64,000 nucleotides of DNA from contig NZ_JBFMKQ010000002.1 of the NCBI RefSeq assembly GCF_040786285.1, forward strand, positions 744,001 to 808,000, in the 5' to 3' direction. Position 1 is the first letter of the stretch. Every line of letters starts with the position of its first letter. The stretch comes from Aquimarina sp040786285. GTDB taxonomy: Bacteria > Bacteroidota > Bacteroidia > Flavobacteriales > Flavobacteriaceae. The notes under the pieces are model-generated. The model had not been told where the DNA came from. It did not search any database and saw only the letters and a program-made list of their open reading frames with translations. Shown here in pieces: positions 1-9,100 of this stretch. Both the position numbers and the translations under genes were made by a program.

Positions 1-168
1 AAAGGTTCCTGTTTCGTTTGAAGAGCTACCGTCATACGTACCTTCTAGATATACATTGGCACCGATGATCGGAATCCCTTTTTTATCAACGACTTTTCCG
101 TTTATAGTGGTTTGACCCGATACGTTGTAAAAGAGTATTAATAAAAGTATGGTTAGTTTTAATTTCAT
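1..168 (-). CDS. TonB-dependent receptor-like protein, N-terminal fragment (cut by window edge)
   Basis: The first 56 codons of a minus-strand gene that runs off the left edge. The product opens with a signal peptide (MKLKLTILLLILFYNVSGQ) and goes straight into a carboxypeptidase-regulatory-like beta fold: TINGKVVDKKGIPIIGANVYL, then EGTYDGSSSNETGTF. In Bacteroidota this N-terminal domain most often precedes a TonB-dependent outer-membrane receptor plug, but it also occurs on other outer-membrane and secreted proteins, so the receptor call is inference. Its upstream region holds the 21-bp repeat array at 340-507. Confidence 0.75.
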   Translation of the reverse strand, partial: MKLKLTILLLILFYNVSGQTTINGKVVDKKGIPIIGANVYLEGTYDGSSSNETGTF

Positions 169-579
169 TTCAGTAAGTTTTTTTGAATTGATAGGTCAAA
201 AGTGATTTATCTTAAAAGAATCTGAAATAATGTCTTACCGAATTGTAGAAAATCAATGATCAATTGATAGATAAATGCCAATAAAGTTTGCTTACATAAA
301 TAAACTAAAGCAATGTATTTAGTTATAATTTATATAGCATTTGAATTTAAAGGATTAAAATTTGAGTAAAAAACACTGGATTTTGAGTATAAAAGACTCG
401 AGTATCTATATAAAATACTTGAGTTTGAATACAAAAGGTTTGTCTTTGAACAAATAACACTAGAGTTTCAGTGTTAAATATTCAAAGTTGACTAAAAACA
501 ACTGATTATTTAATAGGGCGAATACATCAGAGTGTAAGCTACCTTCAAAATTTGGGGTTATAGCGTGTTAAAACCTTCA
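169..579. other. 411-bp intergenic region carrying a periodic repeat array
   Basis: Very A+T-rich spacer between the NDH-2 stop codon and the start of the truncated receptor gene; both genes point left, so this is the receptor gene's upstream region. Apart from the array at 340-507 I see no ORF of credible length, no terminator hairpin with a T-tract and no perfect TAnnTTTG box. One frame through repeat units 2-5 is open and would encode a seven-residue periodic peptide, but stops occur on both sides. Confidence 0.6.
340..507. repeat. Eight degenerate tandem 21-bp repeats
   Basis: Eight consecutive 21-base units start at 340, 361, 382, 403, 424, 445, 466 and 487, with no phase change between them. 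The approximate consensus is TTTGAGTAnAAAAnACTnGA plus one base. The best units (361, 382, 424, 445) keep TTTGA at the start and an A-rich centre. Unit 382 contains a GAGT...ACTC dyad. Units are too diverged and too closely packed to be CRISPR repeats with spacers. A period of 21 bp equals two helical turns, so every unit faces the same side of the DNA, as expected of a cooperative binding array. It could instead be a decayed coding repeat of seven codons. Confidence 0.7.
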
Positions 580-1875
580 TTACACTCTTTCTGTAGAACC
601 ATTATCATTTTTAAATGGTCTAACAATTAATCTGGCCGCTTTGTCGTAATTAATATAATTGTATACCCAATTAAAGAAAGTGACAAATCGATTTCTAAAA
701 CCTACCAGAAACCATAAATGGATAAACATCCAGATAAACCAGGCAAAAAAACCACCGAATCTAAATTTTCCGAGATCCACCACAGCTTTGTTTCGACCAA
801 TAGTGGCCATTGATCCTTTGTCTAAGTATTTAAATGCGGTCATTGCCTTTCCTTTTATATGCCGTTTTAAATTTTTGGCCAAGTGTCTTCCTTGTTGTAT
901 GGCTGGTTGAGCCACCATAGGATGACCTTTTGGGTACTCTTGGGTTTCCATCACAGAAATATCCCCAATGGCAAAAACATTAGTATACCCCTCAACTTGA
1001 TTACATTGGTTTACTTTATAGCGATTGGCTCTTGGGATAAGAGATTCGGCTTTTAGACCAGATATAGGTGCACCAGTAACTCCGGCAGACCATATAAATG
1101 TTGCGGTTCTAATAGATAGATCGGTATTGGTGGTTACCAACTCATTCTCATAGTTTTTGACTTGAGTATTTAGATGAATATGCACTCCAATATTTTCTAA
1201 GAATTTGGTTGCCTTTTTTGAGGCATGTTCACTCATTGGAGGAAGAACACGAGATGCACCTTCGATTAAATGAATTTCCATTTCGCTAAAATCCATATCG
1301 GGATAATCTCTTGGTAAGACATTTAATTTTAGCTCTGCGATACCCCCGGCAAGTTCTACTCCTGTGGGACCCGCTCCGGCAAGTACAAAATTTAAAAGCT
1401 CCTTTCTTTTTTCGGGATCAGTAGTAATTACAGCTTGCTCTAGGTTTTCTAGCATTAAACTACGCAAATTTAATGCTTGCGGAAGATTTTTCATGCGCAT
1501 TGCATTAGTTTCGATTGTAGTATTACCAAAAAAGTTAGTACGAGCTCCTGTAGCAATAACCAGATAATCGTAAGAAATATTACCAATATTGGTATAGATC
1601 TTTTGTGTAGCGGGATCGATAGACTCTACTTCGGCCATTCTAAAGAAAGTGTTTTTTCCTCTTTTAACAATTTTACGTAGAGGATATGCGATAGAATCTG
1701 GTTCTAATGAAGAGGTAGATACTTGATATAAAAGAGGTTGAAACGTGTGGTAATTATGTCTGTCTATTAATACTAATTGTACAGGTTCTTTAATCATTTT
1801 TCGAGCTAATGCAACTCCTGCAAAACCACCGCCAATAATTACTAACCTGGGTAGATTAGAGAAAGGTATATTCAT
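580..1875 (-). CDS. ndh: Type II NADH:quinone oxidoreductase (NDH-2)
   Basis: A flavoprotein that oxidises NADH and reduces membrane quinone without pumping protons. Visible parts: FAD-binding GGGFAG at residues 15-20, NAD-binding GAGPTG at 167-172, the second FAD contact FAIGD at 301-305, and the quinone-site AQPAIQQG stretch near 322-329. The C-terminal 60 residues are rich in Trp and Phe and suit the amphipathic membrane anchor of the family. Length (431 aa) is normal. It is a single gene; a perfect -7 box lies just upstream (1894-1901). The NADH rather than NADPH preference is inferred from family membership. Confidence 0.93.
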   Translation of the reverse strand: MNIPFSNLPRLVIIGGGFAGVALARKMIKEPVQLVLIDRHNYHTFQPLLYQVSTSSLEPDSIAYPLRKIVKRGKNTFFRMAEVESIDPATQKIYTNIGNISYDYLVIATGARTNFFGNTTIETNAMRMKNLPQALNLRSLMLENLEQAVITTDPEKRKELLNFVLAGAGPTGVELAGGIAELKLNVLPRDYPDMDFSEMEIHLIEGASRVLPPMSEHASKKATKFLENIGVHIHLNTQVKNYENELVTTNTDLSIRTATFIWSAGVTGAPISGLKAESLIPRANRYKVNQCNQVEGYTNVFAIGDISVMETQEYPKGHPMVAQPAIQQGRHLAKNLKRHIKGKAMTAFKYLDKGSMATIGRNKAVVDLGKFRFGGFFAWFIWMFIHLWFLVGFRNRFVTFFNWVYNYINYDKAARLIVRPFKNDNGSTERV

Positions 1876-1893
1876 AATCTATATGTTGTAGAA

Positions 1894-1901
1894 CAAAGGT
1901 A
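1894..1901 (-). promoter_or_regulatory. Flavobacterial -7 box (TACCTTTG) for NDH-2
   Basis: On the minus strand the sequence TACCTTTG is an exact match to the Bacteroidota -7 consensus TAnnTTTG. It ends 18 bases before the NDH-2 start codon, giving a short leader. I could not find a convincing -33 TTG at the usual distance. Confidence 0.5.
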
Positions 1902-2076
1902 AAATGATAAAATTATTTACGCTACATATTCGTCGTTTTTTATGCTCGAAACTGTCATAATACTAAATTGTTTTATCACTTTTTGATGAAGTTTATTACC
2001 CATAAAATGATAAATTTAGAATTTAAGTGTAACAGAAATGTTTTATTGACTACATATAAGAACGTAACCGACTAGA

Positions 2077-2571
2077 GTGAATAAAGATTTAGAACATAGT
2101 TTTGTAACCAATCTTGAGCAGAATCAGAATATTGTGCATAAAGTTTGTAGGATTTATACCAATGATCCCGACTCACATAATGATTTGTTTCAGGAAATCA
2201 CAATCCAGCTTTGGAAAGCATATCCTAAGTTTAGAGGTGATGCTAAGTTTAGTACCTGGATGTACAGAGTGGCATTAAATACTGCAATTACATTATATAG
2301 AAGGTCTAAGAGGAGCATTAAGACTACAGATTTTGATTCCATGAACTTTAAGATTAAGGCAGAGGAATATGATGATGAAGTAGAACAACAACTAAAACTT
2401 ATGTATTCGGCAGTAAAGCAGTTAAATGATATTGAGAAAGCTTTGGTTTTCTTATATCTGGAGGATAAATCGTATAGAGAGATTGCCGAGACTATGGGTA
2501 TTAGTGAAGTAAATGCCAGAGTCAAAATGAATAGAGTGAAGACAAAATTGAAAAAAATATTAAATCCGTAA
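2077..2571 (+). CDS. ECF-type RNA polymerase sigma factor
   Basis: A 164-residue sigma-70 family protein with only regions 2 and 4. Region 2 is at about residues 25-80 (DLFQEITIQLWKAYPKFRG, then FSTWMYRVALN). Region 4, with the helix-turn-helix SYREIAETMGISEVNARVK, is at about 115-160. The start is GTG at 2077; no in-frame ATG lies close by. The next gene starts five bases after its stop codon and encodes a four-helix membrane protein, the usual place for an anti-sigma factor. Target promoters are not evident. Confidence 0.88.
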   Translation: MNKDLEHSFVTNLEQNQNIVHKVCRIYTNDPDSHNDLFQEITIQLWKAYPKFRGDAKFSTWMYRVALNTAITLYRRSKRSIKTTDFDSMNFKIKAEEYDDEVEQQLKLMYSAVKQLNDIEKALVFLYLEDKSYREIAETMGISEVNARVKMNRVKTKLKKILNP

Positions 2572-2575
2572 CCCC

Positions 2576-3199
2576 ATGGACGAATTAGAATTATTAAAGA
2601 AAGACTGGAAGAAGCAAGAAGGTGTGCTTCCTAGATTATCTTATAAAGAAATCTACCAGATGATATTGAAGAAATCTTCTTCGATGGTTAAGTGGATTTT
2701 TATCATAAGCGTGTTAGAGTTTTTATTATGGGCATCTATTGATATCGTTGTTAGATTAAGTGGTAATTATAACGACTTAGAAGGGGTTAATTTGAAAGGT
2801 TTTTCAATTATTTCCACTACGATATCGTATTCTATTCTTATATATTTTATGGTAAGGTTTTATCTTAATTATAAAAGAATACAGACTACGGATTCTGCAA
2901 AAGTATTGATGCAAAATATTCTAAAAACACGAAAAACTGTAAAATATTATGTTTGGTTTAACTTAAGTTTTTTGGGGTTAACTACCATTTCGCTTGTAGC
3001 GTATTTAGCATTTTTTACGGATCAGTTTTCAAATCAATCTTCAGAAGAAGGGGTGTCTGTGTTTTTAGTAATCGTAAGTACAATTGCTGTGCTGGCTATA
3101 GCGCTTGGTCTTGTGGCTTTGTTTTATAGATTAATTTATGGGATTTTAACGCGTAGGTTAAAAAACAACTATAAAGAACTTGAAAAACTAGAGGTATAA
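2576..3199 (+). CDS. Four-helix membrane protein, possible anti-sigma partner
   Basis: A 207-residue protein opening with a charged cytoplasmic segment (MDELELLKKDWKKQEG) of about 38 residues. Four hydrophobic helices follow at about 39-60, 75-97, 125-147 and 160-187. Such proteins are commonly encoded directly behind ECF sigma genes in flavobacteria, and the N-terminal segment would be the sigma-contacting part. No zinc-binding anti-sigma HxxxCxxC motif is present, so the anti-sigma role rests on genome position only. It abuts the convergent gene at 3200 with no spacer. Confidence 0.65.
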   Translation: MDELELLKKDWKKQEGVLPRLSYKEIYQMILKKSSSMVKWIFIISVLEFLLWASIDIVVRLSGNYNDLEGVNLKGFSIISTTISYSILIYFMVRFYLNYKRIQTTDSAKVLMQNILKTRKTVKYYVWFNLSFLGLTTISLVAYLAFFTDQFSNQSSEEGVSVFLVIVSTIAVLAIALGLVALFYRLIYGILTRRLKNNYKELEKLEV

Positions 3200-4387
3200 T
3201 TATTGTTTGTTCTCGTTAAAAGCTGAAGGTAATAATTGAGGAATAAATTTTATCAAAAGAGGTAGTAAAAGGCTTCCTCCGGGTAATATAAAAATTGCAA
3301 GAGAGGGAACCGTTTTACAGATGTCAAGTAATTGCTTTTTTACTTGTTTCTTTTCTTGTTTTGATAAATCTCGCATTGTAGATTGACCTAATAAAATCAT
3401 TAAATCTTTACTTTCTGTAATCTCATTAATCAATCGTTTTTTGTTTCTCAAAATCAATACACGAACTGTTCTTGAAGTCTGTTGATAAAAGTGTAACGCT
3501 GGATGAGAATAGTTGAAGAATGAAATATGATCTTTGTGGTCATTTATAAATGTTTTTACCGAATCAATAGATTCTTTGACTACCACATCTGATAGTTTTA
3601 ATTCTGCTCCAAGTGCAGACATAAAACTTTGCTCATTTTTATCTAATTCGTCATCATTCCATACTGCAAGGCTAGTTAGATCTATAATATATCTTTTCTC
3701 TATTTCATCGGTATATGGGTCTAATTCTATATAATCAAAACTCGCATCTTCTTCTGTCGAGATATCTGTATATCGCACAGATGATGCAAATAACTTCACT
3801 AATAATTTATCATAATCATCTTGCTGTTGTTTAGAGTTTAATGCTAAAAAAACGGTATTTGTTAACGTTTCCTCTAGTTTTGCGGCATATTCAAAAGGGT
3901 TTTTGTCATGAATTAGATAATATTCAAAAGCCAGTATATCAATAAATAGCAGGGCATTGGTTAAAAGATGACTGAAGTTTTTCTTAAAAATAGATTCATT
4001 GGTTTGAATGCGGGTATGTATAATTTTCTCTAGCTTTTCATTCTCATTAGCAGGAAGTACATTAGTAAAAGAAAAAAAAGATTTCTTTGTGTCTAAAAAA
4101 TCATAATACTGAATGAGTGCATGAATACAGTCTTTTTTATCAGCATTTTCTATAGTATCGTAATAGGTAACTACTAACGCCGTAAAAAGATTGATTTTTG
4201 TTTTTTCTTCTTCTGAATAAACAATATCAGAATTGTTTGTAATAATAGTTTCTACCGAAGTACCAAAAATAAAACCAACTCTTCTTAAATCAGAATATAA
4301 TTGATCAAAAGACCATTGTGGGAGATTAATATTCTCATCAAGATCTCTTAAAAATTTTTCTACCCAACCCGAAGTTGAAGGATTCAT
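3200..4387 (-). CDS. LETM1-related (biofilm-associated type) protein
   Basis: A 395-residue soluble-looking, helix-rich protein starting MNPSTSGWVEKFLRDLDE. The last 65 residues hold the recognisable part: a basic segment (MRDLSKQEKKQVKKQLLD) followed by a Gly/Pro/Leu-rich hydrophobic stretch (LPGGSLLLPLLIKFIPQLLPS). That resembles the end of LETM1-like domains; flavobacterial homologues are annotated as LETM1-related biofilm-associated proteins. The N-terminal 300 residues have no motif I know. Function is unproven. The gene is monocistronic and convergent with the sigma/membrane-protein pair. Confidence 0.65.
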   Translation of the reverse strand: MNPSTSGWVEKFLRDLDENINLPQWSFDQLYSDLRRVGFIFGTSVETIITNNSDIVYSEEEKTKINLFTALVVTYYDTIENADKKDCIHALIQYYDFLDTKKSFFSFTNVLPANENEKLEKIIHTRIQTNESIFKKNFSHLLTNALLFIDILAFEYYLIHDKNPFEYAAKLEETLTNTVFLALNSKQQQDDYDKLLVKLFASSVRYTDISTEEDASFDYIELDPYTDEIEKRYIIDLTSLAVWNDDELDKNEQSFMSALGAELKLSDVVVKESIDSVKTFINDHKDHISFFNYSHPALHFYQQTSRTVRVLILRNKKRLINEITESKDLMILLGQSTMRDLSKQEKKQVKKQLLDICKTVPSLAIFILPGGSLLLPLLIKFIPQLLPSAFNENKQ

Positions 4388-4430
4388 AAAGTAGTGTTAG
4401 TTAGCTAAGTTATTTCAAAAAACATAAAAG

Positions 4431-4470
4431 AAAAAAGCATTCTTCAATATTTTATCGAAGAATGCTTTTT
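4431..4470 (-). terminator. Rho-independent terminator of the superoxide dismutase gene
   Basis: A 12-bp perfect stem (AAAGCATTCTTC paired with GAAGAATGCTTT) with a short A+T loop. Read on the minus strand it is followed by a T-rich run. It lies about 20 bases beyond the stop codon of the minus-strand sodC gene. T-runs on both sides could also let it stop plus-strand transcripts. Confidence 0.85.
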
Positions 4471-4488
4471 CAATTATTCTATACAAGG

Positions 4489-5076
4489 TTATTGTATTAT
4501 GCCACCACAGCTAACTCTACCTCCAGCAGCTCCTGTTGGTTGTGTAGTAAAATCATCAACACCCTGGTGTACAATTATTGCCCTGCCTACAATATTTTTT
4601 TTCTCATCATCACAACCGATACACCATTCATTGGTAGCAAAGGTAATACTTGCATTTCCTTCGGCATCGGCTTTTAGGTTTCCTATATCTCCTTTATGAA
4701 ACCCTTCTTTTGCTCCCCATTTTCCATGAGCTTCCATAGTTGGATTCCAATGCCCTCCTGTTGATTTACCATCTGCAGAAGAACAATCTGATTTCTCATG
4801 AATATGAATAGCATGCTCACCCTCGCTCAATCCATTTATTTCGGCTACCATATTCACCATACCTTCAGATTCGGTAAATGTAACATTTCCAGATACATTA
4901 CTATCACTTTTTGGTACTAATGCAAATGTTATAGTTTTAGTTTCTTCTTCTCCTTTTTCAGTAGACGTTACTGTTTCAGTATTGTTTTCTTGATCTGTTG
5001 CTTCTTTCTTTTCACCTTTACAACTAAATGTTGCTATAGATAAGAAAGTAAGTACTACCAATTTTAACGTTTTCAT
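4489..5076 (-). CDS. sodC: Cu/Zn superoxide dismutase lipoprotein
   Basis: Dismutates superoxide in the periplasm or at the envelope. The signal peptide ends in a lipobox (ATFSC, Cys19), followed by an acidic linker to about residue 48. Expected ligands are all present: copper His91, His93, His109 and His170; zinc His109, His117, His127 and Asp130; the conserved disulfide would be Cys98-Cys190. An extra CxxC pair (Cys152, Cys155) sits in the loop before the last copper ligand. It has its own terminator at 4431-4470 and stands alone as a gene. Confidence 0.95.
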   Translation of the reverse strand: MKTLKLVVLTFLSIATFSCKGEKKEATDQENNTETVTSTEKGEEETKTITFALVPKSDSNVSGNVTFTESEGMVNMVAEINGLSEGEHAIHIHEKSDCSSADGKSTGGHWNPTMEAHGKWGAKEGFHKGDIGNLKADAEGNASITFATNEWCIGCDDEKKNIVGRAIIVHQGVDDFTTQPTGAAGGRVSCGGIIQ

Positions 5077-5190
5077 AATTTTTATGATTTGTTTGTCGTT
5101 TCTAAACGTAAGATAATGTAGTTTTAGTTTATGACAAAGAATTTAAAGAGGAAATACAAGGGTTGTTAAAATTAAGTTCTTCTATTGAGA

Positions 5191-5673
5191 TTAGATTTTT
5201 TTTATTAATTCTTGATGATCCCTAATTCCAAGTTTTAAATTCTCTGTAATAATTAATGCTTTATCAATTCGGGTTTGAGATTTCTTAATTTTTAAGATAT
5301 AGTAAATTAAACTTCGTTTTTTACCATCTGTTAGTGACTCAAATATTTCAAAAGCTTCGAGGTCACTTTGTAAAACTGCATCAAATTCTTCTGGCATTTC
5401 TACACCGTATTTAGAGGTGTCTTCAAATAACTGGACTTTGAAATAATCTGAAGGAAAAATGCCTAGTTTCTTTTGATTAGTTGTATTGAAAGTAATGTTG
5501 TAATTCTGTTTTAACTTTTGTAGCGCAGCATGAAATCTAATTTTTTGATTGTTAAAAGTGATTTCAACTACTACTCTTTTATACTTTTTATCCAAACAAT
5601 GTTGGGCAATTTTTTCGGGTACCACAAAACTATGGTTGGATTTTAATGAAGTTTCAAAAATCAAATTTTTCAT
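5191..5673 (-). CDS. DUF1905/YdeI (OmpD-associated) family protein
   Basis: A 160-residue protein. The N-terminal half has the DUF1905 barrel pattern (VVVEITFNNQKIRFHAAL, then LGIFPSDYFKVQLF). The C-terminal half carries the YdeI helical signature FESLTDGKKRSLIYYILKIK at about residues 108-127. Family members have been linked to peptide resistance and bacteriocin protection, but the molecular role is unknown. A second, unlinked YdeI protein lies at 45203-45781. No partner gene is adjacent. Confidence 0.75.
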   Translation of the reverse strand: MKNLIFETSLKSNHSFVVPEKIAQHCLDKKYKRVVVEITFNNQKIRFHAALQKLKQNYNITFNTTNQKKLGIFPSDYFKVQLFEDTSKYGVEMPEEFDAVLQSDLEAFEIFESLTDGKKRSLIYYILKIKKSQTRIDKALIITENLKLGIRDHQELIKKI

Positions 5674-6104
5674 GTATATGTTTTGTTGTTGATTTTCAGG
5701 TGTTTGAAAAAAATAGGATAAGATTTTTCAATGTAAATTTAAGAATTTCTTGTTTAATGTTCTGTTATTTTTGTTAATCAAAATTTATTAGAATGACATT
5801 AGAAAACTATATTTTGTAATTTTTTAGATACAAAATTCGACACTTTTACCGTAATCTTAAAAAGGTATTTTTATTAATCTGATTTTTAACAATTTATTCT
5901 GAATAAACCTCTTTTTTTTGGAAACACTAGTACTAATAATGTCTAACAGGAATATATTGGGGAAAAATACATTTTAACTTAAGTGTTAAATAAAATTTAA
6001 TATAAATGTTAATTTATGATAAATTAATATGACTTAAGGACTTATAGCTGCAGATTATCTAAAATTTGTTAATTTTGCAGGACACAAACTCAAAACTTAA
6101 TTTT
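5674..6104. other. 431-bp A+T-rich intergenic region upstream of the M36 protease
   Basis: Divergent spacer between the DUF1905 gene (leftward) and the M36 protease gene (rightward). It is extremely A+T-rich with several poly-T and poly-A tracts. The only element I would name is the -7 box at 6070-6077. I found no credible ORF or terminator. Confidence 0.6.
6070..6077 (+). promoter_or_regulatory. Flavobacterial -7 box (TAATTTTG) for the M36 protease
   Basis: An exact TAnnTTTG match ending 27 bases before the ATG at 6105. Transcription would start near 6084, downstream of an alternative in-frame start at 6066. That supports 6105 as the true start. No clear -33 TTG is visible. Confidence 0.5.
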
Positions 6105-9100
6105 ATGAAAAGAGTCTACTCGTTTGTCGTTTTATTATTTTTAATAACGCAAACAACTTTTGCACAACAAAGTGCAAATGAATTGATTAAAGAACATTTT
6201 AATGATGCTATTACTGTCGTAAGTAATGCAAAGTCATCCTCAGAAAACGTTGATTTTAAAGAATGGATAATCACAGACAAGGTTCCTTCTTTAAAAACTG
6301 GAATTTGGCATTATTATGTTCAACAACTTCACAATAAAATCCCTATTTTACATGGAACGTATAAGTTTACGATACGGGACAACAAAATTACGTATGCTGT
6401 TCCACAATTTGTAGAAGGTGTTAAAGATAAAGTGGTGTCTGCCAAATTTTCGATTTCTGAAGAACGTGCTATACGTATTCTAACGGGAAGACATAATTTA
6501 GCTGCGCCAGCTAGATTATCTAAAACCGTAAACAAAAAATCTAGCGGATTGGAAGTTTCTGAATTCTTAGGTTCTAACTTAACAATAGATGAAGAACCGA
6601 TAAAGGTACAGAAGGTATATGTGTTAGATAATGATCAGTTAAAACTAGCATATAATGTTAGTCTGTACGAAAAAAGTGGCGAAAACTGGTGGAGCACATA
6701 TGTAGATGTTTCTAGCGGTAAAGTTCTTTTGGAAAGAAATTTAGTGATCAGATGTAATTTTGATGCACCAGATCATTCTTCTCATAAGCACGAATCTGAA
6801 TCTGTACTTTTTGATGCTCCTAAAATGGGGCCTTTAACAGAAGCTACAACAGCGGCATTAGCACCGGATTCGTATAATGTATATGCAATGCCTTTAGAAA
6901 GTCCTAGTCATGGTGGCCGTTCTATAGTTACAGATCCAGCTAATAGTACTGCATCTCCTTTTGGATGGCATGATACTAATGGAAGTAACGGAGCAGAGTT
7001 TACTATCACAAGAGGTAACAATGTATGGGCTCAAGAAGACAGAAATGGAAATAATGGAACTGGTTTTGCTCCAGATGGAGGGGCAAGCCTTGATTTTGAT
7101 TTCCCAATAAACCTTAACCAGGCTCCAAGTAATTACCAAAGTGCGGCGATTACAAACCTTTTCTACTGGAATAATATTATACATGATGTATTCTACCAGT
7201 ATGGATTTAATGAAGCCAGTGGTAACTTTCAGGAAAATAATTATGGTAATGGAGGAGCAGGAAGCGATTCTGTAAATGCAGATGCTCAAGATGGTAGTGG
7301 TAGTAATAATGCTAATTTCGCTACTCCAGGAGACGGTGGAAACCCAAGAATGCAAATGTTTACTTGGAGCGCACCTAATCCAGATAGAGATGGAGATTTA
7401 GATAATGGTATCATTATTCATGAATATGGTCATGGTATTTCTATTCGATTAGTAGGTGGTCCAGCTTCTAATCAATTAGGAGGTTCTGAGCAAATGGGTG
7501 AAGGATGGTCTGACTGGTTTGGATTAATGCTAACCATGAGAGCAGGTGATAGAGGTACTGATGGTAGAGGAATTGGTACCTATGCATTAAACCAACCAAC
7601 TAGTGGAGGAGGAATTCGACCAACTAGATATTCTACAGATAGATCTATAAATAATACAGATTATGCAGATATAGGTGGATTAGCAAGACCGCACGGTGTT
7701 GGATATGCTTTTGCTACTATATTATGGGATATGACTTGGTTATTAGTAGATCAAGAAGGTTTTGATCCAGATTTTTATAATGGTACAGGTGGTAACAATA
7801 TCGCCTTGGCTCTTGTAACTGAAGGATTAAAAAATACAGCCAATAATCCAGGGTTTGTTTCTGGTCGTGATGGTATTTTACAAGCAGATCAGGATTTATA
7901 CAATGGAGCATACAGATGTTTAATCTGGAAAGCATTTGCTGAAAGAGGAGTAGGACAAGATGCAAACGAAAACAACAATGGAGGTTCTAATGGTCAGACA
8001 GATCAAACCGTATCTTTTGTAAATCCATGTGATGGTGGAGGACCTGGGCCAGGAACAGGAGAATGTTCTGGAGATGTAGCTTCATTCCCTTTCAGTGAAA
8101 GTTTTGAAACTAATCTTGGTGAGTGGTCAAATGCTACTTCTGGAGATGATATCGACTGGACTAGAGATTCTAACGGTACTCCTTCTAACCAAACTGGACC
8201 TAGTAGTGGTGCAGATGGTAATTTCTATGTTTATGTAGAAGCTTCAGGAAACGGTACAGGATTCCCTAACAAACGAGCGATCTTAAACTCTCCTTGTTTA
8301 AACTTTACTAGCTTAGCTACACCTAGACTTACTTTCCAATACCATATGTTTGGTAGTGCGATCAATAGTTTAAATGTTGAAGCTAGAACCGATAATACTG
8401 GAGATTGGACAAGCATATTTAGTAGAAATGGTGCACAAGGAAATAACTGGAATGCAGCAGATGTAGATCTTGCAGCATATGCAGGAAACGCAAGTGTACA
8501 ACTACGATTTAATGTGCTTACTGGTACTGGTGGTAGTGGATGGCAAAGTGATATAGCTATAGATGCTGTATCTATCCAGAATGGTACTGGTGGACCAGGA
8601 CCTGATCCAGACTGTAATGCTTTAAGTTTTAATGATTTCCAAATTAATCCTTTCTCTAATCAAGATAGAGGTGGTACTGCAACAATTGTAAATGCAGGAG
8701 CTGGATTATCAATGAGTGGTAATACATGGAAAGAAATTGCTCTTAGCTATACGGTAACATCTAGTACAGTAATAGAGTTTGATTTTAGTAGTACAGCACA
8801 AGGAGAAATTCACGCAGTTGGTTTCGAAAATGATGCTTCATTAACACCAGCTAGATATTTCAAAGTTCATGGTACTCAAAATTATGGAGTGACAAACTTT
8901 GATAATTATGCCGGTGGTACTACAACGTATGTTATACCAGTAGGTGATTTCTATACAGGAAGTATGGACCGATTAGTATTTATCAATGATAACGATGCGG
9001 GATCAGGAAATACTTCTGTATTCTCTAATGTCAAGATTTATGAAGGTACTTGTGGTAGTTCTGTAGTAGAATCAAGTTTTGGAGATATTACTGCGCTTGT

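Noticed and set aside
340..507. CRISPR array
   Set aside because: Units are contiguous and diverged, with no conserved repeat alternating with unique spacers, and no cas genes are in the window.
2576..3199. Zinc-binding anti-sigma (ZAS) protein
   Set aside because: No HxxxCxxC motif is present; only the position behind the sigma gene supports an anti-sigma role.
6066..6104. Upstream in-frame start for the M36 protease, adding 13 residues
   Set aside because: It would put charged residues before the signal peptide and start upstream of the transcription start implied by the -7 box at 6070-6077.
6894..7355. 153-codon antisense ORF inside the M36 catalytic domain
   Set aside because: The plus strand encodes unmistakable protease motifs there; the antisense reading is low-complexity Ser/Thr/Ile, typical of a shadow frame.
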